Assembly: GCA_016784705.1 (NCBI GenBank)
Contig: JADHUD010000087.1
Coordinates: 1 to 8,847 of the forward strand
Length of the DNA: 8,847 bases
Direction: 5' to 3'
Source of the DNA: Spirochaetia bacterium
Lineage (GTDB): Bacteria; Spirochaetota; Spirochaetia; JABMQR01
Below the pieces are notes generated by a model. That model searched no databases. It was given only the letters and a program-made list of their open reading frames with translations, and was not told where the DNA came from. Of the stretch, positions 1 to 5,643 are shown piece by piece (position 1 is the stretch's first letter; the number at the start of each line of letters is the position of its first letter). The position numbers and the translations under genes were made by a program.

Positions 1-1226
1 ATCTGCTCCAGAACAACAATTGAACTGTCAACCACCATCCCCAAAGCAACAACAATTCCAGCCATACTCAAGACATTCATTGTTTGACCGGACAGATACA
101 TTCCAATGAAAGTAAATACTATACTGAGAGGAACCGAGACTGCTATAATGAGGGTTGCACGTATATTTCCAAGGAAAATGAGAATTACCAGCACGGCCAT
201 GCCGACACCCAGAAGTCCTGAACGTATGACCGTATCAAGTGAAGTCTTTACCATGCCGCTGTCATCCTGCAGGATATCAAATCCGACAACACCATCATAG
301 GCTTCCTCAACCTCGGCCAATACACGGTAAATGGATTGGGCAATATCCAGTGTATTACCATCCTCACGTTTCATGACATCCACCAGAATAACACTTCTTC
401 CGTTTGAATCTATATATATTTCCGGTTCCGGGTACTCGATACCTATATCTGCAATATCCTTCAAGTAAATAGGCGTTACTCCGGTATTGCCGACAATGAG
501 CTCCTCAATCTCCTGTAAAGATGAATATCTGCCCTCCACCTTCATGAAGAGTTCTTCACTTCTGAACTCTGTAACACCGGCAGGCATGGTGATATTGGTA
601 TAATTCAGCAGGGTAAAAAGATCCAATACTGAGACACCCCGGGTATTCAGATCATCAATTCTCAGTTTGATGGAGACTCTCCGGGATCTTCCGCCGTACC
701 CCTTCACTGTTGCAACACCCGGTATTCTGGTAAGTTGGGGGATTACCTCATCCTGAACCAGCCGGTTTGTCCGTTCAGCATCATTTCCTGAATGCACTGC
801 AAAGGAGAAAATCGGCATCATTTCAACGCCTGCCACGAGAGCTATGGGGTCACCTTCCAGGTCGTCCGGAAGTTTTCGTCTGACAAGTGTTACATTTGCC
901 CGAACTTCAGAGAGCATATCATACGGTTCAATCCCATCGTTGAATTCCAGTGTGATCATACTGATAGACTCTCCACTGGTAGATGACATCTTCTTCAATT
1001 CGGGAAGTGTCGAGAACTGATCTTCCAAAGGGTCTGTCACCTGCTCCTCAATATCCTCAGGGCCTACACCGGGGTAGAATGTTATAACTGAAATTGAGGG
1101 AAGGGATATGTTCGGCAGAAATTCCCTGTTCATGCTCATAATTGCCAGAACACCAAAAATTGAGAGTGCGGCAGTAATAATCAGGACAATAGCGGGGTGT
1201 CGGATAGCATTATGGGATAACTTCAT
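1..1226 (-). CDS. RND-family efflux transporter, inner-membrane pump (partial, N-terminal 408 residues)
   Basis: Proton-driven inner-membrane pump of the AcrB/HAE1-like RND family, which works with a periplasmic adaptor and usually an outer-membrane channel. The left edge cuts it, leaving roughly the first 40% of a family normally about 1,000 residues long. Translation from the ATG at 1226 gives a first membrane helix (about residues 11-31), then the typical FLPNI and YPGVGPEDIEEQVTDPLE region (about 36-68). A large periplasmic porter region follows, with IPGVATVKGYGG and an EFRSEELFMKVEGRY segment. Three more helices come at about 336-405, with FLGNIRATL between helices 2 and 3. Helix 4 has GMVVDSSIVVLE: the first Asp of the AcrB D407/D408 pair is kept (D400) and the second is Ser. 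GGAG at 1233-1236, 6 nt upstream, supports the start. The gene overlaps the adaptor gene by 17 bp. The substrate cannot be told from sequence. Confidence 0.93.
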   Translation of the reverse strand, partial: MKLSHNAIRHPAIVLIITAALSIFGVLAIMSMNREFLPNISLPSISVITFYPGVGPEDIEEQVTDPLEDQFSTLPELKKMSSTSGESISMITLEFNDGIEPYDMLSEVRANVTLVRRKLPDDLEGDPIALVAGVEMMPIFSFAVHSGNDAERTNRLVQDEVIPQLTRIPGVATVKGYGGRSRRVSIKLRIDDLNTRGVSVLDLFTLLNYTNITMPAGVTEFRSEELFMKVEGRYSSLQEIEELIVGNTGVTPIYLKDIADIGIEYPEPEIYIDSNGRSVILVDVMKREDGNTLDIAQSIYRVLAEVEEAYDGVVGFDILQDDSGMVKTSLDTVIRSGLLGVGMAVLVILIFLGNIRATLIIAVSVPLSIVFTFIGMYLSGQTMNVLSMAGIVVALGMVVDSSIVVLEQ

Positions 1227-2394
1227 GTAGTTCTCCCGGATTATTGTCATCAGATTCGGTGCCGGATTCACGTTCAGTGGTTACATTCTGCAAGTCTCTG
1301 GATTTCGTCACGGGAGCTGCATAGGACACCTTTTGCCCCTCCAGAAGTACATGGTGCCCATCAATAATAAAGAGGCGGTCACTGAATTCATCAGGAATGG
1401 AAAAGAAAGAATCTGAGGAGAGTTCGGGATAGAATTCCATTGCCTGAGCTGTTCCTGTGTTATCATCAATATACCAGAGACTGTTTCCTGCCGTCAGTGC
1501 TTTGTAAGGCAGACCAAGCACATCCCTGTACGCATTGATAATAATTTCCACCTCAACATACATTCCGGGTCTGAGTTTTTCAACAGCGCCCCGCAACGAG
1601 CACTTTACTGAAAAACTTTTTGAATCAGCAGAAATATAGGGGGATATACTCTCTATTACTCCTGAGATAACCTCCCTGTTAGAGGTGTCTTCGAGCATAT
1701 CCGGCCGCTTTATGCCTATCTCCATAGATTTCCCGCGTGATAAAAAGAGGTCATAATATTTTTCCGGAACTCTCACGGTTACTATAAGGTCATTAAAATC
1801 CCCAAGGGTCACCAGCGGGACCTGCGGAGAGGTTAAACTTCCGGCAGAAGTATGAACAGTCATTACCGTACCGCTGATAGGAGAAGTTACCGCAGCATAA
1901 TCATATTGTATTTTTGCCAGTTCATATTGGGAAGAGTAGAGATCGTACTGGCTTTTAGCTTCATCATAGCTCTGTTTTGTCGCTGCCTTTGCATTGTAGA
2001 GTTGTTCAACACGTTTAAAACTTGATTGAGCTGCAATAAAAGCTGCTTCCGCCTGTGCCATCTGCAGCTCAAGCGGGGCGGTATCCAATAATGCTACAAG
2101 TTCCCCTTCGGTGACAACATCTCCAGCTTCAACATAGAGTTCCTCTAAAATACCAGAGACCCGCGGGAGTACAGTGACCATTGTATCTGTCTCAATATAC
2201 CCTGTCAGGGCTACAGAGTGGATAATATCATCATATTCAGGATACATTACTATAACTGCAGGTTTTGGGCGGATTACTATTTCAGGAGGTGCATTTATCA
2301 GTCTCAGTACAATAGTACCGACAAACCACAGCACAGCCGCCAGTAAAATATATTTGAGAATAGATAATATTTTCAATTTTCTGCGAATATGCAT
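1210..2394 (-). CDS. RND efflux periplasmic adaptor (membrane-fusion protein, HlyD/AcrA-like)
   Basis: Periplasmic adaptor that links an RND pump to an outer-membrane channel. The preferred start at 2394 gives 394 residues beginning MHIRRKLKIL. An in-frame ATG at 2484 would add 30 residues but reaches back into the divergent promoter region. GAGGAG at 2406-2411 lies upstream of 2394, with a rather long 11-nt spacing. One N-terminal membrane helix (about 11-32) without a lipobox cysteine suggests inner-membrane anchoring. The order is the usual one: first lipoyl half-motif (about 74-105, VLPRVSGILEELYVEAGDVV), alpha-helical hairpin (about 108-165), second lipoyl half (about 166-198, AAVTSPISGTVMTV), then beta-barrel and membrane-proximal domains (LRPGMYVEVEI about 274-284). 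The hairpin is short, roughly 55-60 residues. The C-terminal tail (about 365-394) is polar and acidic. It is co-transcribed with the pump gene, which starts inside its 3' end. Confidence 0.92.
   Translation of the reverse strand: MHIRRKLKILSILKYILLAAVLWFVGTIVLRLINAPPEIVIRPKPAVIVMYPEYDDIIHSVALTGYIETDTMVTVLPRVSGILEELYVEAGDVVTEGELVALLDTAPLELQMAQAEAAFIAAQSSFKRVEQLYNAKAATKQSYDEAKSQYDLYSSQYELAKIQYDYAAVTSPISGTVMTVHTSAGSLTSPQVPLVTLGDFNDLIVTVRVPEKYYDLFLSRGKSMEIGIKRPDMLEDTSNREVISGVIESISPYISADSKSFSVKCSLRGAVEKLRPGMYVEVEIIINAYRDVLGLPYKALTAGNSLWYIDDNTGTAQAMEFYPELSSDSFFSIPDEFSDRLFIIDGHHVLLEGQKVSYAAPVTKSRDLQNVTTERESGTESDDNNPGELHEVIP
1233..1236 (-). promoter_or_regulatory. Ribosome binding site of the RND pump gene
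   Basis: GGAG on the minus strand lies 6 nt before the ATG at 1226, inside the end of the adaptor gene. It supports that start and translational coupling of adaptor and pump. Confidence 0.6.
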
Positions 2395-2543
2395 ACCGAA
2401 GACTACTCCTCTTATATATATGATACTGTATTGATTCCGGTAAATGCAGATACCATATGCAACCTTTAGGCAGACTGTCAGCACTGTTCCTTAGTGACAA
2501 CTGTCATATATCCTGTTGAAAAATTCTGTGGTATAGTTACGGT
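2395..2543. promoter_or_regulatory. Divergent intergenic region between efflux operon and two-component operon
   Basis: This 149-bp AT-rich stretch separates two outward-reading operons and must hold both promoters unless one is transcribed from further away. A TATATATA run lies at 2414-2421. No confident -35/-10 pair could be assigned by eye on either strand. TTGAAA (2516-2521) and TATAGT (2532-2537) look like promoter hexamers toward the kinase, but their spacing is only 10 bp. TGTCA half-sites at 2476-2506 are listed separately. Confidence 0.6.
2474..2506. promoter_or_regulatory. Candidate operator: repeated TGTCA half-sites
   Basis: ACTGTCA occurs at 2474-2480 and again at 2500-2506, a direct repeat with a 26-bp period. 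The inverted copy TGACA lies at 2495-2499, so 2495-2506 reads as a small inverted repeat (TGACA, 2-bp spacer, TGTCA). Paired or repeated half-sites in a divergent promoter region suit a dimeric LuxR-type response regulator such as the one encoded at 3874-4551. That link is inference: no consensus for this regulator is known, and 5-bp arms can occur by chance. Confidence 0.3.
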
Positions 2544-3881
2544 ATGAAGCAATTTTTCGGATTTGAAATGCCTCTTGAACCAGGGCTCCTCAAAATTTTC
2601 CGTCTTTTCTGTGCGCTGGTCAGTGTGGCTTTTCTCCTGCTCTCTCTAAACCCTTCTACAGGAACCCTGCGCGGACTGAACAATTTCTCCGAGTCCGGAT
2701 ACTATCTGACTGCAAGTTATGTTCTGGCTTTTACGTACCTGTCGATTCCGCTTCTCCGCAGGAAATTGGGTATTTTCTACCTTCCCCTTGTACTTGCTTT
2801 TGTTTCATATGTACCTATTGGTCTGCTGAATTGGCTGCCGTTATTTGTACCTGATATACAAACAACTGCCGCTGTCATAAATTCATGGTCTATAACCGCT
2901 CTGCTTCTCTTTCCTCTTATTATCCTTGCCTGGCAATATGAATTTCGGGTTATTCTTATCTTCTTTGGAGTATTAGGCCTGCTGGACCCATTAATTATCA
3001 TTCTCAGTACCGGTATCTATACTAGTGCATTTTTTGAGACCCTTTTCTCCTCTTTTGTACGAATGGCTGTTTTTATTGCCGTCGGGTTTGTTATTACAGA
3101 GCTTAAAAGCAATCAGAAGCTTAAACAGGATGAGCTTGAAAAAGCTAATGTCAGATTAACAAAACAGGCTGAAATGATTGATTCACTCTCTGCTTTACGC
3201 GAGAGAACCAGAATATCACGGGAACTGCACGATGTTCTGGCTCACACGCTCAGCGGTCTTGCAGTACAGCTTGAAGCAATGAAAACGGTTCTTCCTGAAG
3301 AAAACACCGAATTTATGATGATGCTGGATCACTCCCTGGAAAATACAAGAAGCGGTCTTGCAGAAACGAGGAGTATTTTAAAAGATCTGCGCTCTCTACC
3401 GCAGGATGGGGATGAATTACTACAGGCAATAAATATATTGATTCATGAATTTTCTAGGAATAATGATATACCTGTGCATATTCACAGGTTTGAAGATTCT
3501 CCCGGTCTGCCAGCTGAATTGCTGCAGGTAATACATCGTATTATTCAGGAATCACTGGAAAACACCAGAAAACATGCAGGAGCAGCTCAGATAGAGCTCT
3601 CTTTATACACGGCTGATGAATCTGGTCAGAAAACCGTATTGTTAAATTACGGAGATAACGGGAAAGGTTTTCAACCCGACCTTATCGATGAATCAGAACA
3701 TTTCGGACTCCGCGGCATCAGGGAACGTGTACAATCAGCCAGGGGTTCCTGTACGATAACCAGCAGTCCCGGGAAAGGGATGGAAATCCGCTGCAGTTTC
3801 CCTTTTTCTCCTACAGGCAACCCCGACACCCAGACTTCTCCGGCCTCCGGTCAGCACCAGAGGAGGAGTACTAATGATTAA
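2544..3881 (+). CDS. Membrane sensor histidine kinase, NarL/DesK type (HisKA_3)
   Basis: Sensor kinase that autophosphorylates a histidine and passes the phosphate to the response regulator encoded just downstream. The N-terminal half holds about six hydrophobic helices (roughly 15-35, 53-71, 75-95, 114-132, 134-154, 167-187). No periplasmic sensor domain is visible, so the signal is probably sensed in or at the membrane. A charged, probably coiled-coil linker (about 187-218) leads to the HisKA_3 dimerisation motif RISRELHDVLAHTLSGL, with predicted phospho-acceptor His229. The ATPase domain has its N-box at about 335-347 (QESLENTRKHAGA), DNGKGF at 371-376 and GLRGIRERV at 388-396, so it looks catalytically complete. 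The last 25 residues are a Ser/Pro/Thr/Gln-rich tail whose DNA also carries the regulator's ribosome binding site. No Shine-Dalgarno sequence precedes the ATG at 2544. Confidence 0.93.
   Translation: MKQFFGFEMPLEPGLLKIFRLFCALVSVAFLLLSLNPSTGTLRGLNNFSESGYYLTASYVLAFTYLSIPLLRRKLGIFYLPLVLAFVSYVPIGLLNWLPLFVPDIQTTAAVINSWSITALLLFPLIILAWQYEFRVILIFFGVLGLLDPLIIILSTGIYTSAFFETLFSSFVRMAVFIAVGFVITELKSNQKLKQDELEKANVRLTKQAEMIDSLSALRERTRISRELHDVLAHTLSGLAVQLEAMKTVLPEENTEFMMMLDHSLENTRSGLAETRSILKDLRSLPQDGDELLQAINILIHEFSRNNDIPVHIHRFEDSPGLPAELLQVIHRIIQESLENTRKHAGAAQIELSLYTADESGQKTVLLNYGDNGKGFQPDLIDESEHFGLRGIRERVQSARGSCTITSSPGKGMEIRCSFPFSPTGNPDTQTSPASGQHQRRSTND
3861..3866 (+). promoter_or_regulatory. Ribosome binding site of the response regulator gene
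   Basis: A strong AGGAGG lies within the last codons of the kinase gene, 7 nt before the ATG at 3874. It fixes the regulator start and implies coupled translation from one message. Confidence 0.75.
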
Positions 3882-4551
3882 GGTAATAATTTGTGATGAT
3901 CAGGATATAGTCCGTGAAGGTCTTTGCACAATTCTTACCAGTGATACGGGAATTCAGGTGCTGAAAACAGTCTCAAACGGACAGGAGCTTATGGAAGTTC
4001 TGGAAGAGCAGGCAAAATCGGAGAATGGAGGATCTCTGCCGGATCTTATTCTTATGGATTTGAAAATGCCGGTTATGAACGGTATTCAGGCTACACGCCG
4101 TATCCACTCATCCTTTCCCGCTATAAAAGTGCTGGTTCTTACAACGTATGATGATGATGAATGGATTATAGATGCGCTGCGCGCTGGAGCATCAGGCTAC
4201 CTTCTTAAAGATACTCCGAAATCAGGACTTACGGATGCAGTCAAAGGTACCGTTTTAGGCAATACGTATGTAGATCCCTCAATCGCCGGCAGACTTCTTG
4301 CATTTATTACCGATGCTTCCCAACTGCCGAAAAACCGTGTTGAAAACGACTACTCTGATCGGGAACGATCAATTCTCAAGCTTATTGCCAAGGGATATTC
4401 CAACGCTGAGATTGGAAGTGAACTTTTTCTCTCCACAGGAACCGTGAGAAATTATTCCAGTACAATTTTCGTAAAACTCGGGGTCTCCGACCGTACTCAG
4501 GCAGCTATTGCTGCACTAAGACTGGGAGTTATCAGAATCGAGGAAGTGTAA
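3874..4551 (+). CDS. Response regulator, NarL/FixJ family (receiver + LuxR-type HTH)
   Basis: Cytoplasmic DNA-binding response regulator of 225 residues, a normal length for the family. The receiver domain (about 1-120) has the acidic pair D8/D9, predicted phosphorylated D62 in LILMDLKMP, the switch Thr90 (VLTTYDDD) and Lys112 (YLLKDTP), so it should be phosphorylatable. After a linker, a LuxR-type helix-turn-helix covers about 159-217 (SDRERSILKLIAKGYSNAEI, then TVRNYSSTIFVKLGV). It starts 8 bp inside the sensor kinase gene, forming a classic paired operon. The divergent efflux operon is the most likely target by position; this is inference. Its last 33 coding bases and stop lie antisense to the 3' end of pyrC. 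Confidence 0.95.
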   Translation: MIKVIICDDQDIVREGLCTILTSDTGIQVLKTVSNGQELMEVLEEQAKSENGGSLPDLILMDLKMPVMNGIQATRRIHSSFPAIKVLVLTTYDDDEWIIDALRAGASGYLLKDTPKSGLTDAVKGTVLGNTYVDPSIAGRLLAFITDASQLPKNRVENDYSDRERSILKLIAKGYSNAEIGSELFLSTGTVRNYSSTIFVKLGVSDRTQAAIAALRLGVIRIEEV

Positions 4552-5643
4552 GAGGCTATAGGGGTCGGTCGCATACTCTTCTGATGCTTCCCGGGCTCTT
4601 TCAGGTAAATCTGATACATTGCATTGATCTTCCCTGAAATTTACTCTGGATGTTACTCTGGATGTTACTCTGGATGAATTCAAACCAAAGACTTCACAAA
4701 CCCGACTGCCCGTAAGCTCCCGTACTCTCTCGCGGCTGACTCCGGCAAGCAGCAATTCCCTGACAAGCAGAAGATACCCGGCAATTCCCGGAATCCCGGA
4801 TGCTCCGTCCCTTTTCTCTTCAGGAGTATGCGGTGCATGATCAGATTCAATCCAGTCGATTCTTCCATTAATCAGAGCCATAAGCATCTCTTTGCGCGAA
4901 ATAATGTCCCGTAGAGGCGGGTTTACTTTCAGTAAATTCCCCGAAAGCTTACTTGAAGTATCAAGCAGCGCATGGTGCGGTGTTATTCCGCAGGTTATCA
5001 GAAATGGATATTTCTTCCGGGCAAGCTCAATACAGATCAGGCTTTCGGGAGTGCTGATATGACATATATGCAGTGTCCCGGAGAATCCAGTTTCAGCTGC
5101 TGCTTCAATAATTTCCTGAACAGCTGCAGTTTCCGCCTCCGGCGGGCGTGCAGCACTATGTGAATGCGGTTCATTTGGATCCCATAATTCCGGTTTTAGC
5201 AGTTCCTGTTTTTCACAATGAACCGCCAGTACCCCTGTATATCCCTCTTCAAACAGCACAGATAACACGAATTTCCTTTGTGATTGGGCGATGATTCCCA
5301 TATTCCCGGTTGAATGCACGGTAAACATCTTCAAACCCACTACAGCTGGAAAGAGTTCACGATGAGCTGCAGCCATCTCCCTTATCTGTTCTGCATCTGC
5401 TGTCAGGCCGCCGTATACCCCATAGAATATGGTGTGTCCTCTCTCCAATGCTACTTTTTTCTGTGCTTCCTTAGCATCAGCAAGCCGGATTTCAAGCTTT
5501 TCCCTGCTTATAATCGGGGGGGCGGTATTCGGCATATCAAAAACTCCGGTAAGCCCTGCCCGTGCAGCTGTGCGCAATCCATGATAGAGAGTCTCTGTAC
5601 CTCTCTGTTCCCAATCCCGTAAATGAACATGCGGATCGATCAT
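4516..5643 (-). CDS. pyrC: Dihydroorotase (PyrC-like metal-dependent amidohydrolase), compact form
   Basis: Cyclic amidohydrolase that interconverts carbamoyl-aspartate and dihydroorotate, the third step of UMP synthesis. The 375-residue protein opens directly at the metal motif PHVHLRD (H5, H7). It then shows FDMPNTAPP (35-43), GLKMF with K105 as probable carboxylated metal-bridging lysine, H142 (VHCEK), H195 (HICHIST) and D268 in ESDHAPHTPEEK, so the binuclear-metal set looks complete. Two things are odd. The N-terminal beta-strands that precede HVHLR in B. subtilis-type enzymes are absent, and after VFGL (about 318-321) the usual glycine/DAD-containing closing segment is replaced by a polar, acidic tail of about 54 residues with an SRVT repeat. 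The ATG overlaps the pyrDK stop by 4 bp, and the preceding Shine-Dalgarno is weak. Its operon partners support dihydroorotase over other amidohydrolases (hydantoinase, allantoinase). Confidence 0.88.
   Translation of the reverse strand: MIDPHVHLRDWEQRGTETLYHGLRTAARAGLTGVFDMPNTAPPIISREKLEIRLADAKEAQKKVALERGHTIFYGVYGGLTADAEQIREMAAAHRELFPAVVGLKMFTVHSTGNMGIIAQSQRKFVLSVLFEEGYTGVLAVHCEKQELLKPELWDPNEPHSHSAARPPEAETAAVQEIIEAAAETGFSGTLHICHISTPESLICIELARKKYPFLITCGITPHHALLDTSSKLSGNLLKVNPPLRDIISRKEMLMALINGRIDWIESDHAPHTPEEKRDGASGIPGIAGYLLLVRELLLAGVSRERVRELTGSRVCEVFGLNSSRVTSRVTSRVNFREDQCNVSDLPERAREASEEYATDPYSLLHFLDSDNSQS
4641..4676 (-). repeat. Three perfect tandem copies of a 12-bp unit inside pyrC
   Basis: The plus-strand unit TTACTCTGGATG occurs three times without a mismatch, at 4641-4652, 4653-4664 and 4665-4676. 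As the unit is a multiple of three, gain or loss keeps the pyrC frame. It encodes repeated Ser-Arg-Val-Thr/Asn (about residues 324-335), in the tail beyond the catalytic barrel. It looks like a recent slippage expansion. Confidence 0.95.

Noticed and set aside
106..986. Small plus-strand open frames at 106-300 and 792-986
   Set aside because: They lie antisense to the conserved RND transporter frame and show no domain-like sequence or ribosome binding site.
2395..2484. Extended adaptor start at 2484
   Set aside because: The extra 30 residues are not signal-like, precede a good N-terminal membrane anchor, and occupy the divergent promoter region; GAGGAG supports the 2394 start.
2516..2537. 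TTGAAA / TATAGT as a sigma-70 promoter for the kinase
   Set aside because: The spacer is only 10 bp, far from the 16-18 bp needed.
4475..4500. Small GGTC/GACC stem near the convergent junction as a pyrC terminator
   Set aside because: The stem is only 4 bp, lies inside the conserved regulator HTH coding sequence, and lacks a proper T-run on the minus strand.
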